NCBI RefSeq assembly: GCF_051660745.1
Contig: NZ_JBOFQF010000004.1
Location: 24,487 to 88,486 of the forward strand
Reading direction: 5' to 3'
Origin: Segniliparus sp051660745
GTDB taxonomy: Bacteria > Actinomycetota > Actinomycetes > Mycobacteriales > Mycobacteriaceae
DNA length: 64,000 bases
Shown here one piece after another: positions 55,281-63,406 of this stretch (position 1 is the stretch's first letter; each line of letters begins with the position of its first letter). Below the pieces are notes generated by a model that was given only the letters and a program-made list of their open reading frames with translations, ran no database searches and was not told the DNA's origin. A program made the position numbers and the translations under genes.

Positions 55281-56362
55281 GCTCCCGCCTCCTCCCACTG
55301 CGCCAGGTAGGCGCGGTATTTGTCGCGCTCCTCCGCGATCAGCGGATGCTCGTCGGCGTAGACGTTGTCGAAGAGGGAGAGCGGCTGCGGGTCGGGCATG
55401 CCCACGCAGCCCGCGCGGAACTCGGCGGCGATCTGGTCGATCTCGGCCGTGATCGCGGCCTGCGCCCGGTCGTCCAGGGCTCCCGCCCGCTCCAACGTCC
55501 GGCGGACGCGGTCGATCGGGTCGCGCAGGCGCCACGACTCCAGCTCCTCGGGGTCGCGGTAGCGGGTCGGGTCGTCGGAGGTGGTGTGCGGGCCCATCCG
55601 GTAGGTGAGCGCCTCGACGAACACGGGGCCGTTCCCTTCGCGCGCGTGCGCGAGCGCCTTGCGGGTGACCGCGAGGACCGCCAACACGTCGTTGCCGTCG
55701 ACCCGGAGGCTCGGGACGCCGAACCCGCTGGCGCGCCGCCACAGCGGGACGCGGCTCTGCCTCGAGGTCGGCTCGCTGATCGCCCATTGGTTGTTCTGGC
55801 AGAAGAACACCACCGGGGCGGCGAATTCCGAGGCGAACTCCAGCGCCTCGGAGATATCGCCCTGGCTCGTCGCGCCGTCGCCGAAATACACGATGGCGAC
55901 GTCGTCGCCGCCGTCGAGCCGGACGCCCATGGCGTACCCCGCCGCGTGCAGGCCCTGCGAGCCGACGACGATCGCGGGGGCGAACACCTTGCAGTCCATC
56001 GGGTTCCACGACGTGTGCGCCGCGCCCCGCCAGGCGGCGACCAGGTCGCGCACGCGGACTCCCCGGCAGTATGCGACAGCGTGCTCTCGGTAGCTGAGGA
56101 AGACCCGGTCGTCCTTGCCGAGCGCCCGCGCCGAGCCGACTTGGGCGGCCTCCTGGCCGAGGAGCGGCGGCCAGAGCGCGAACTGGCCCTGGCGCTGCAG
56201 CGCGACCGCTTCGACGTCGATCCGGCGCACGGCCGAAAGATCTCGGTACAGGCCGAGCATGGCCTCGAAGCCGACATCGGCGACCAGCGGGGAGAACTCG
56301 GGGTGGTGCACCCGGCGCCCGTCCGGTTTGACGAGCTGGACAAGGGGATCCTGAGCGGTCAT
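55277..56362 (-). CDS. bkdA: 2-oxoacid dehydrogenase E1 alpha subunit
   Basis: 361 residues. The ThDP/Mg motif is FGDGATSQGDISEALEF ... CQNNQWAIS (near residues 175-210), with the phosphorylation-loop region YRMGPHTTSDDPTRYR later. It decarboxylates the 2-oxoacid. The ATG at 56362 is preceded by TACAGT at 7-base spacing, the likely operon promoter. The operon runs E1a-E1b-E2 and then closely into bpa-wzm-wzt, so the complex and the galactan exporter may share a transcript. Confidence 0.92.
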   Translation of the reverse strand: MTAQDPLVQLVKPDGRRVHHPEFSPLVADVGFEAMLGLYRDLSAVRRIDVEAVALQRQGQFALWPPLLGQEAAQVGSARALGKDDRVFLSYREHAVAYCRGVRVRDLVAAWRGAAHTSWNPMDCKVFAPAIVVGSQGLHAAGYAMGVRLDGGDDVAIVYFGDGATSQGDISEALEFASEFAAPVVFFCQNNQWAISEPTSRQSRVPLWRRASGFGVPSLRVDGNDVLAVLAVTRKALAHAREGNGPVFVEALTYRMGPHTTSDDPTRYRDPEELESWRLRDPIDRVRRTLERAGALDDRAQAAITAEIDQIAAEFRAGCVGMPDPQPLSLFDNVYADEHPLIAEERDKYRAYLAQWEEAGA

Positions 56363-56369
56363 ACCCGCC

Positions 56370-56375
56370 ACTGTA
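56370..56375 (-). promoter_or_regulatory. -10 hexamer TACAGT of the bkdABC operon
   Basis: Minus-strand TACAGT, GGCGGGT, then the bkdA ATG: leaderless geometry that fixes the start. Confidence 0.45.
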
Positions 56376-56417
56376 CTATGAGATAGATCACAAGGCGGGG
56401 TGCTGCGGGGAGCGGGC

Positions 56418-57398
56418 TCAGAACGTGAGCAAGGCTTTACCGAAGACGCTTCCCTCGGCCAGCGCCCGATGCGCCCCGGCAACGTCGGCGACCGGGAACT
56501 GGGCCCCGATAACCGGCTTGACCTTGCCTGCGGCGATGAGCGGCCACACGTGCTCGCGCACGTCCCGGATGATCTCGGCTTTGCCGACCGGCCCGTCGAC
56601 GGGCCGGTTGCGCAGCGTCGAGCCGATCACGCTCGCGCGCTTGGCGAGCAGGGCGAGGAGGTTGATCTCGGCTTTGCCCCCGCCCATGCTCCCGATGACG
56701 ACGATCTTCCCGTCCGTCGCGAGGACGTCGATGTCGCGGCCAAGGTACGGGCCGCCGATATGGTCGAGGACGAACGTCGCGCCGTTGGGCCAGCGCTCGC
56801 GCAGGACTTCGGCGAAGTCTTCCGACTTGTAGTCGATGACGATCCGCGCGCCGAGCTCCTTGCACCGGTCGGCCTTCTCCCGGCTCGCGGTCGCCGCGAC
56901 CTCGGCGCCGAACGCCGCGGCGACTTGGATCGCGTGGGTGCCGATGCCGCTGGCTCCGCCGTGGACCAGCACGCGGTCGCCCGCCGCCAGGCCGCCGACT
57001 ATGCCGAGGTTGAGCCAGACGGTGGCCGCCGTCTCGGGCAGCCCGGCGGCTTCGACAAGGGCCACGCCCGGCGGGACGGGCAGGACGCACGCTTGGTGCG
57101 CGACGGCGTATTGGGCGTAGCCGCCGCCCGGAAGGAGCGCGCACACCTCGTCGCCCTCGGAGAAGCTCGTCACCTCGTCGCCGACGGCGACGATTCGTCC
57201 CGAGACCTCAAGGCCGAGGATGTCGCTCGCGCCGGGCGGGGGAGGGTAGAAGCCTTGCCGTTGCAGCAAGTCCGCCCGGTTCACCCCGGCGGCCACGACC
57301 TCGACGAGCACCTCCTGCGGTCCCGGCTCGGGCCGCGCCACGTCGGCGAGGACCATCGCCTCGGGCCCGCCGAACGAGGGAAGGGCAATCGCTTTCAT
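56418..57398 (-). CDS. NAD(P)H quinone oxidoreductase, PIG3 type
   Basis: 326 residues, zinc-free MDR family. N-terminal GroES-like part (MKAIALPSFGGPEAM, GVNRADLLQRQGFYPPPPG, residues about 38-58) and Rossmann part with VLVHGGASGIGTHAIQVA near residue 145. It resembles Rv3777, which in M. tuberculosis is close to bpa/wzt. It reduces quinones or enones with NADPH. A TAAGCT hexamer 6 bases before the ATG suggests its own leaderless transcript. Confidence 0.9.
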   Translation of the reverse strand: MKAIALPSFGGPEAMVLADVARPEPGPQEVLVEVVAAGVNRADLLQRQGFYPPPPGASDILGLEVSGRIVAVGDEVTSFSEGDEVCALLPGGGYAQYAVAHQACVLPVPPGVALVEAAGLPETAATVWLNLGIVGGLAAGDRVLVHGGASGIGTHAIQVAAAFGAEVAATASREKADRCKELGARIVIDYKSEDFAEVLRERWPNGATFVLDHIGGPYLGRDIDVLATDGKIVVIGSMGGGKAEINLLALLAKRASVIGSTLRNRPVDGPVGKAEIIRDVREHVWPLIAAGKVKPVIGAQFPVADVAGAHRALAEGSVFGKALLTF

Positions 57399-57404
57399 GA
57401 CCCG

Positions 57405-57410
57405 AGCTTA
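57405..57410 (-). promoter_or_regulatory. -10 hexamer TAAGCT of the quinone oxidoreductase gene
   Basis: Minus-strand TAAGCT, CGGGTC, ATG: leaderless geometry. Confidence 0.4.
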
Positions 57411-57540
57411 GCCAAGGGGGCTTCCCGGGGAATCCTGCGTGGACGCATCGCAAGGCGCAACGAGCCGACGTGTACGGAGGCGGTGCGGGTGCACGAGGCG
57501 AGGGCAACGCCGCGAGGCGCCGCGCGGACCCCGGGAAGGG

Positions 57541-58272
57541 TCAGGAAAGGAGTTTGTGGAGCACTTTGCCGAGTAGCTCTTTCGGGTACGTGTCGGGGCT
57601 CGGCAGGGCTTGGACCGTCAGGCCCTCGTTGACCGCCAGCAGCACGACCGCGAGCTCTTCCTCGGTGAGCTCCACGGCGGCCTTCTTGCCTTTGGCCTGT
57701 TTTTCGAGGCTCTCCCGGACCGGCCCGAAGGCCTCCTTGATGCGGCCCGCGAACTGCGCGCGCGCGGCGAGGAAGGGCTGGCGGAGGTCTTCCTCGCGGA
57801 CAACGCGGGCCCAGTACTCGAGCCACACCAGCTCCCAGTGGCGCTCTTTGAAGACGTTCGCGGTGAAGAACCGGCTGATCTCGTCGAGGTCGGCGGACCC
57901 GCTCGCCGCGAAGTTGGTCTCGGCGACGCGCCGCTCCAACTGGTCCTCGATCATGGCGAAGTACAGCTCGTCCTTGCTGGAGAAGTTGCTGTAGACGGCG
58001 CCCTTGGTGAGGCCCGCGGCCGCCGCGACGATGTCGAGCGAGGCCGCCGTGTAGCCGAGCTCGCCGAACACGATCAACGCGGCGTCGAGCAGGCGCTTGC
58101 GGACCTCCGCGCGCGTTGGGCGGCGCTGGCGTTTGGGGATGGGAATCCGGCTCGCCGGGTTCTTTTTCGTGGCGGCGGGCTTGCGCGGGGCCTTCACGCG
58201 GGGAGCGGCGGCGCCTGTCGAAGATTGGACGGAACCGCTGGGCGTTGAAGACGGATCAGCAATCGGGCTCAT
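57541..58272 (-). CDS. TetR-family regulator (likely of mmpS-mmpL)
   Basis: 243 residues from ATG 58272, 7 bases after TACCGT. A disordered, basic Ser/Pro/Lys N-terminal extension (about 50 residues) precedes the TetR helix-turn-helix (about 62-108: LLDAALIVFGELGYTAASLDIVA, then GLTKGAVYSNFSSKDEL) and a helical ligand domain. Divergent from mmpS-mmpL across 294 bases, as the TetR-type gene Rv0452 is from mmpS4-mmpL4, so repression of the exporter is the likely role. Confidence 0.9.
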   Translation of the reverse strand: MSPIADPSSTPSGSVQSSTGAAAPRVKAPRKPAATKKNPASRIPIPKRQRRPTRAEVRKRLLDAALIVFGELGYTAASLDIVAAAAGLTKGAVYSNFSSKDELYFAMIEDQLERRVAETNFAASGSADLDEISRFFTANVFKERHWELVWLEYWARVVREEDLRQPFLAARAQFAGRIKEAFGPVRESLEKQAKGKKAAVELTEEELAVVLLAVNEGLTVQALPSPDTYPKELLGKVLHKLLS

Positions 58273-58279
58273 CGTTTGT

Positions 58280-58285
58280 ACGGTA
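58280..58285 (-). promoter_or_regulatory. -10 hexamer TACCGT of the TetR gene
   Basis: Minus-strand TACCGT, ACAAACG, ATG. The remaining gap up to mmpS (58286-58566) contains the inverted repeat listed next and no gene. Confidence 0.45.
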
Positions 58286-58524
58286 GCACCTTTGGATCGC
58301 TTTTGCAGCAAGGCCTGCGGAAGTAAGGGCGGGCTTAGGGCCAATTTTTGATCAACCGGACCTGAAAGCTGAATATTCCCTGAGAGGACGGTGAGAAATG
58401 CCACGGAAAACCGGGCCGTCGAATTGCCCGATAGGTCATAGGATGATTCGAGGAGCATACGAGGACCCGTGCTAGAGCCAGGCCTCACCCGTGCTCCGAA
58501 GCGGGCTTAGAACCCTTCTCGTCC

Positions 58525-58544
58525 GACCGCCTCGTCAGGCGGTC
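58525..58544. promoter_or_regulatory. 8-bp inverted repeat upstream of mmpS
   Basis: GACCGCCT-CGTC-AGGCGGTC is a perfect stem-loop or operator-like dyad ending 22 bases before the mmpS GTG, and 12 bases before its AAAAGG ribosome-binding site. It is a candidate TetR operator or leader hairpin. Confidence 0.45.
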
Positions 58545-58566
58545 CTCGCCCCTCAAAAGGTGTGTT

Positions 58567-59010
58567 GTGAGCGTTTCTCGTACTCGTCGTCTGTTCAAAC
58601 TGGCATGGTTGCCCGCCCTCTGCCTCGTGGTCGTCTCCGTGGCGGCCCTCATCATGGTCAGGGCGCATGGGATCTTCGGGTCGAAGGACGAGACCGGGAC
58701 CTTGGACAAGAAATTCGCCATCGTGGAGTTCAATCCGAAGAAGATCACCTACGAGGTTTTCGGAGATTTCCGGCAATGGGGCCGGATCGACTACTGGGAT
58801 AAAGACACGAAGTCTGTGGACGTGCAGATCACGTCGCTGCCGTGGACGCACACCGAGACCATCGTCGTGCCCGTCGGCACCGGCGACATCACGGCGCAGA
58901 CCGACGGCGGCTTCATCGGCTGCCGGATCTCGGTCAACGGCGAGGTCCGCGACGAGCACACCACGAGCGGGGAGCACGCGGGCGTCTTCTGCCAGGTGTT
59001 GTCCGCATGA
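58567..59010 (+). CDS. mmpS: MmpS-family membrane protein
   Basis: 147 residues from a GTG with AAAAGG 6 bases upstream. A basic N-terminus, one span (about 12-33), then a periplasmic beta-rich domain with VEFNPKKITYEVFG, VDVQITSLPW and GCRISVNGEVRDEHTTSG, typical of MmpS4/MmpS5. It is the partner of MmpL in siderophore or lipid export. Stop overlaps mmpL (ATGA). Confidence 0.94.
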   Translation: MSVSRTRRLFKLAWLPALCLVVVSVAALIMVRAHGIFGSKDETGTLDKKFAIVEFNPKKITYEVFGDFRQWGRIDYWDKDTKSVDVQITSLPWTHTETIVVPVGTGDITAQTDGGFIGCRISVNGEVRDEHTTSGEHAGVFCQVLSA

Positions 59011-61859
59011 GCAACACGGCCCCGCATGAACAGCAGAAACGATCCTTGTTCGGCAAAGTGATCCGGAAGGGCTCGATCCTCGTCGTGCTCCTCTGGGTCG
59101 CGTTCGCGGTCGTGGTGAACGTCATCGCGCCGCAGCTCGAGCCGGTCACCCACGACAACCAGGGACCGCTCGTGCCGTTGGACGCCCCGTCCACCAAAGC
59201 GCTCGTGCATATCGGCCAGGTGTTCAAAGAGTCGGACTCCAACACGCTGGGGATGATCCTCATCGAGGGCGACCACAAGCTGAACCAGCAAGACCACGAG
59301 TTCTACAACCGCTTGGTCACGGAGCTGAAAAAGGACAAAAAGCACGTCCAGTACGTCATGGACATGTGGAACCGGGGCTTCACCGCGCCAGGGGTGCAGA
59401 GCTCCGACGCCAAGGCCTCCTTCACCTTGGTGCGCGCGGCGGGCGATATGGGGTCGACGCTCTCCGACGAGTCGACGATGGCCATTCGCACGACGGTGGA
59501 GAAGCTCAAGCCCCCGCCGGGCACGCGCGTCTACGTCGGCGGCGCGGCGGCGCTCTCCTCCGACATGCTCAAGGTCGGCGACGAGAGCATGAACAAGATG
59601 ATGTTCACGACGATCATCATCATCACGATCATGCTGCTGATCGTCTACCGGTCGATCGCCACGCTGCTCTTGGTGCTCGCCACGGTCATCTTGGAGCTGA
59701 TCGCGGGCCGGGGGATCGTGTCCTCCCTCGCCTTCTACCACTACATCGGCATCTCGACCTTCGCGTCGAATATCCTGGTCTCGCTCATCCTCGGCGCGGG
59801 CACGGACTACGCGATCTTCCTCGTCGGCCGCTACCACGAGGCGCGCCACATGGGCGAAGACCGGGAGACCGCGTACTACTCGGCGTTCAGCGGCACGACC
59901 CACGTCGTCCTCGGCTCCGGCTGCGCGGTCGCGGGCGCGACGTTCTGCCTGCACTTCACCCGGCTCAATTACTTCAGCACCATGGGCATCCCCTGCGCGC
60001 TGGCGATGCTGACCGCGGTGGCGGCGGCGCTCACGCTCGGCCCCGCGCTGCTCTCGCTCGGCAGCCACATCGGGCTCTTCGACCCGAAGGGGAAGCACAG
60101 CCAGGGGGTCTGGCGCAAGGTGGGCGTCTGCGTCGTCCGCTGGCCGGGCCGCATCCTGGTCGCGGCGATCCCGGTGGTGCTGATCGGGTCGCTCACGTTG
60201 CCGACCTACCGCCCGCTCTACGACGACCGCTACACCGTCCCCGCCGGGACGCCCGCGCGCCAGGCGCTCGACGCGGCCGACCGCCACTACCCGGTCAGCA
60301 AGCTGAACTCCGACATGTTCATGGTCGAATCGGACCACGACATGCGCAACGCGACGGACCTGATCGCGTTGGACCGGGTCGCCAAGTCGATCTTCCACAC
60401 CCCCGGAGTCGGCATGGTCCAGTCGATCACGAGGCCGTTGGGGCGGCCGATGGAGCACACGTCGTTCACCTACACCATGGGCTCGATGGGGACCAAGATC
60501 AACGAGATGGTCCCGTTCCTCGACGACCTCACCGGGCGCTTCACCGAGATGTCGGACATCACCAAGCGCATGACCGCGCTGCTCGGCGAGCAGAAGGCGC
60601 TGACCCAGCAGCAGGCGGGATCGGCCCACATCACCCTCAAAGTCGCCGAAGACATGAAGGAGATCACGAACACGATGCGGGACGACGTCGGGTACGTCGA
60701 CGACTACTTCCGCCCGTTCCGCAACTTCTTCTACTGGGAGACGTACTGCTACGAGATCCCCTGGTGCTGGGCGGGCCGGTCGATGTTCGACCTGATGGAC
60801 CAAGTCGACAAAATGGCCGACGAGATGAACGACAGCGTCAAAGCCGCCGTCATCCAAGACACCGTCACGCCGCAGCTCGTCGACGTCACCGGCAGGACGA
60901 TGGCGCAGCTGGAGCAGATGAACAAAGTCCTGCTCACCGAGCAGAGCACGATGTGGCCGATGCTGACCCAGATGAAGACGCTCGGGAAGCAGATGCAGGA
61001 CCTCGGGCGCGCGTTCGACGAGTCGCAGAACGACGAGTTCTTCTACATGCCGCCCGAGTCGTTCGACAGCCCGGACTTCCAGGTGGGCCTCTACTACCTC
61101 ATGTCGCCCGACGGCAAGGCGGCCCGCGTCATCGTCTTCCACGACGGCGAGGCGCTGACCCCGGAAGGCATCCAGCACGACAAGTCGCTGATGGCGGCCG
61201 CGAGGGAATCGATCAAGGGGACGACCCTGGCGGGCGCGCGGATCTACATCGGCGGCTCGGCCGCGACGTACTGGGACATCAGCGAAGGGCTCAAATACGA
61301 CCTGCTCCTCGCGGCCACCGCCGCCTTCGCGCTGATCTTCCTGATCATGCTGCTCATCACCAGGAGCGTGGTCGCCGCGTTCGTCATCGTCGGAACGGTC
61401 GCGTTCTCCTTCTCCGGGGCGTTCGGGCTGTCCGTGCTGGTGTGGCAGCATTTCGTCGGGCTGCCGCTGAGCTGGCTGGTCCTGCCGATCACCTTCATCA
61501 TCTTGGTGGCGGTGGGATCGGACTACAACCTGCTGCTCATCTCGCGATGTATGGAGGAGAACCACGCCGGGCTGAACACCGGCCTCATCCGAGCGGTGGC
61601 GAGCTCGGGCAAGGTCGTGACCACGGCGGGCCTGGTGTTCGCCGCGACAATGGCGGCGATGCTGTCGAGCGATTTGAAGAATATCGGCCAGATGGGCTCG
61701 ACTGTCGCGCTCGGCCTCCTCTTGGACACCTTGGTCGTGCGCGCACTGGTCGTGCCGTGCATTGTGCGCCTGCTCGGGCCGGTGTTCTGGTGGCCGAGGG
61801 TCGTGCGCCAGCGCCCGGCGGCGCCGAGCCGCGCGGACCGGCTGCTCGGCAGGAGCTGA
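59007..61859 (+). CDS. mmpL: MmpL-family RND transporter
   Basis: 950 residues from the ATG overlapping mmpS. Twelve spans in two RND halves with large periplasmic loops; the proton-relay Asp-Tyr pairs are in GAGTDYAIFL (near residue 265) and VGSDYNLLLI (near residue 835). The second loop is long and Met/Asp-rich, with a coiled-coil-like stretch (about 470-620) as in MmpL4/MmpL5. The mmpS pairing and divergent TetR gene favour the siderophore-export (MmpL4) type, but lipid export cannot be excluded. Confidence 0.94.
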   Translation: MSNTAPHEQQKRSLFGKVIRKGSILVVLLWVAFAVVVNVIAPQLEPVTHDNQGPLVPLDAPSTKALVHIGQVFKESDSNTLGMILIEGDHKLNQQDHEFYNRLVTELKKDKKHVQYVMDMWNRGFTAPGVQSSDAKASFTLVRAAGDMGSTLSDESTMAIRTTVEKLKPPPGTRVYVGGAAALSSDMLKVGDESMNKMMFTTIIIITIMLLIVYRSIATLLLVLATVILELIAGRGIVSSLAFYHYIGISTFASNILVSLILGAGTDYAIFLVGRYHEARHMGEDRETAYYSAFSGTTHVVLGSGCAVAGATFCLHFTRLNYFSTMGIPCALAMLTAVAAALTLGPALLSLGSHIGLFDPKGKHSQGVWRKVGVCVVRWPGRILVAAIPVVLIGSLTLPTYRPLYDDRYTVPAGTPARQALDAADRHYPVSKLNSDMFMVESDHDMRNATDLIALDRVAKSIFHTPGVGMVQSITRPLGRPMEHTSFTYTMGSMGTKINEMVPFLDDLTGRFTEMSDITKRMTALLGEQKALTQQQAGSAHITLKVAEDMKEITNTMRDDVGYVDDYFRPFRNFFYWETYCYEIPWCWAGRSMFDLMDQVDKMADEMNDSVKAAVIQDTVTPQLVDVTGRTMAQLEQMNKVLLTEQSTMWPMLTQMKTLGKQMQDLGRAFDESQNDEFFYMPPESFDSPDFQVGLYYLMSPDGKAARVIVFHDGEALTPEGIQHDKSLMAAARESIKGTTLAGARIYIGGSAATYWDISEGLKYDLLLAATAAFALIFLIMLLITRSVVAAFVIVGTVAFSFSGAFGLSVLVWQHFVGLPLSWLVLPITFIILVAVGSDYNLLLISRCMEENHAGLNTGLIRAVASSGKVVTTAGLVFAATMAAMLSSDLKNIGQMGSTVALGLLLDTLVVRALVVPCIVRLLGPVFWWPRVVRQRPAAPSRADRLLGRS

Positions 61860-61966
61860 GCGGAAGGCGCCGGGAGCGGACGTGGAGGCCCGGGCGCGCA
61901 GGGCCGAGGAGCGAGGCTCGTGGCGTCCAGGCAAACACAGGTGAACCCCCGGAGGGCTGTTCCGGC

Positions 61967-61972
61967 TACACT
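61967..61972 (+). promoter_or_regulatory. -10 hexamer TACACT of tRNA-Ser
   Basis: TACACT lies 32 bases before the tRNA. Transcription would start about 61979, inside the left arm of the hairpin below. Confidence 0.45.
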
Positions 61973-61973
61973 A

Positions 61974-62002
61974 GGACGGCTCCGGACTCTGCGGAGCCGT
62001 CC
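61974..62002 (+). terminator. GC-rich hairpin between mmpL and tRNA-Ser
   Basis: GGACGGCTCCG and CGGAGCCGTCC form a perfect 11-bp stem with a 7-base loop, ending 2 bases before the tRNA. It has no U-run. It would form fully only in transcripts coming from mmpL, so it may end or process those, whereas the tRNA's own transcript starts within it. Confidence 0.5.
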
Positions 62003-62004
62003 GA

Positions 62005-62090
62005 GGAAGTATGGCAGAGCGGCCGAATGCGCCCGCCTTGAAAGCGGGTGAGGGTAAAAACCTCCGGGGGTTCAAATCCCTCTACTTCCG
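62005..62090 (+). tRNA. tRNA-Ser (anticodon TGA)
   Basis: Acceptor GGAAGTA pairs with TACTTCC (62083-62089), discriminator G; anticodon stem CCCGC/GCGGG with loop CTTGAAA gives anticodon TGA; long variable arm (GAGGG..CCTCC) and T-loop TTCAAAT. Class II structure fits serine. CCA not encoded. Confidence 0.95.
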
Positions 62091-62110
62091 CCCTAGGCCT
62101 CTACTTCCGC
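62079..62110 (+). repeat. Direct repeat of the tRNA-Ser 3' end
   Basis: CCTCTACTTCCGC occurs at 62079-62091 (tRNA 3' end) and 62098-62110, 19 bases apart. Repeats of tRNA 3' ends are typical of integration sites, but there is no element between these two. Confidence 0.75.
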
Positions 62111-62135
62111 AAGAACTGCGCAAGCGCCGCGTTCG

Positions 62136-63152
62136 TCACTGCGCGTTGCGCAAACCCTGCACGATCTTCGAGAACATGATGGGGATCTGCTGCGATATCT
62201 GCGCGTTCTGGCTCTCGTCGCAGGAGGAGAGGTCGCACACGCCCTCGGACAGCACCAAAAGGCCTCGCACGCGCGCGGCGAAGAAGTACCGGTACGCGCG
62301 GGGGCCGTTCGGGCCGAGCTCGGTGAACTTCGCCCCGAAGAACGGGTCGGAGAAGCCTGCAGGCTCCGGCAGCGGGGACATTTTGAAATGGATCGGCGGC
62401 TGGCCGTCTTTGAGCTGCTGGACGAAGTCGAACTCCTGGCATCGCCCGAGCCACGATTTCGACTGCTCAAGAGCGTCGACGCCGTTGTTCTCCTTCGTGA
62501 TCTGCGCGGCGGCGATGGTCTTGCCCTGTGCGTTCTTGGCCTGCGTTGTGACGATCCTGGTGATGTCGGGGATGTCGTCGCGGTTCTTGCGGATCTCCAG
62601 GTGGGTCCAGCAGCCGGGCGGATTCGTCGCCTCGGGGGGGAGCGGTTTCGCCCGGTCCTCGCTGTTGGCCTCGCCTGCCCGGTCGATGAACGGCAGGACT
62701 TGGGTGCCTTGCGGGAAGTCTGCGGCCGTCGGCATGAGCGGCAGCAGCTGCTCGGCGCTCTTGTCGAGAAGGTTCGGGCGGCTCGCCCCGGTCGAGGGCT
62801 GGGCGGAGCTGCCCGTGGAGGCGGCTCCCGGCCCCATCGCGGTGTTCTGCGGGGGCTGGGGCGCGGTCTCCCCGCGAGATTTGCCGAGCAGCAGCACGAC
62901 TGCGGCCACGACGAGCACCAATGCGAGGACGCTGCCCGCGCCGACCCAGAGCAGGGTCGTGTTCCGGGGTTTGCGGGCCTCTTGGGGGTATCCATACGGC
63001 GCGGGGCGCTGCGGCGGGTACTGGGCGTGCTGGGACGGCGGCGCGGGGTACTGCGGCGGGTATTGGGGCGGGTACGGCGGCCGGTGGGGCGACTGCCCTG
63101 GTCGCTGCGGGTATTGCTGCCCGGGCCAGTTGGGTTCGTGGGGGCTGCTCAT
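62136..63152 (-). CDS. Pro/Tyr-rich one-span membrane protein with exported domain
   Basis: 338 residues. The cytoplasmic N-terminus (about 1-60) is rich in Pro, Tyr and Gln (repeats such as YPPQ), then a span near 66-90 and an exported part of about 245 residues with four Cys (in PPGCWTH, GRCQEF and EGVCDLSSCDE) that could form two disulphides. LLPLMPTAADFP recalls sensor-domain proteins of mycobacteria (the extracellular domain of PknH-type kinases), but I cannot assign it firmly. A GGGGAGAG lies before the ATG and a TAATCT (63212-63217) upstream may be its -10. Confidence 0.78.
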   Translation of the reverse strand: MSSPHEPNWPGQQYPQRPGQSPHRPPYPPQYPPQYPAPPSQHAQYPPQRPAPYGYPQEARKPRNTTLLWVGAGSVLALVLVVAAVVLLLGKSRGETAPQPPQNTAMGPGAASTGSSAQPSTGASRPNLLDKSAEQLLPLMPTAADFPQGTQVLPFIDRAGEANSEDRAKPLPPEATNPPGCWTHLEIRKNRDDIPDITRIVTTQAKNAQGKTIAAAQITKENNGVDALEQSKSWLGRCQEFDFVQQLKDGQPPIHFKMSPLPEPAGFSDPFFGAKFTELGPNGPRAYRYFFAARVRGLLVLSEGVCDLSSCDESQNAQISQQIPIMFSKIVQGLRNAQ

Positions 63153-63406
63153 GGAATACTCTCCCCTCGGGATGCTTGCCGAGCGCGGGACTCGGATTGC
63201 TGATCACGCATAGATTAGTGCCACGCCGGATCGGCGCGGGCCTCGGGATTGCGATGGGGGCACGGATTCGCCGATCACAGCGTGTTTCGGCTATCCTCAC
63301 AGGATTCCTCCAGGATGGGAAGGTAGGGTCTTCTCGATCGAAGGCAGCGGCTTTGGCCGTTCTGGACACATGAGTGAAAACTCAGACGAAAGAAATGGAG
63401 TTCGCT
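63153..63406. promoter_or_regulatory. Divergent intergenic region
   Basis: 254 bases between two exported-protein genes. Candidate -10 elements are TAATCT on the minus strand (63212-63217) and TATCCT on the plus strand (63292-63297), each with a leader of 60-110 bases. No gene seen. Confidence 0.4.

Noticed and set aside
58791..61934. 1047-codon minus-strand open frame opposite mmpL
   Set aside because: Shadow of mmpL; His/Arg/Asp-rich and without any recognisable motif.
62079..62110. tRNA-Ser 3' repeat as an attachment site of an integrated element
   Set aside because: The copies are only 19 bases apart with no integrase or mobile gene between or nearby; kept only as a repeat.
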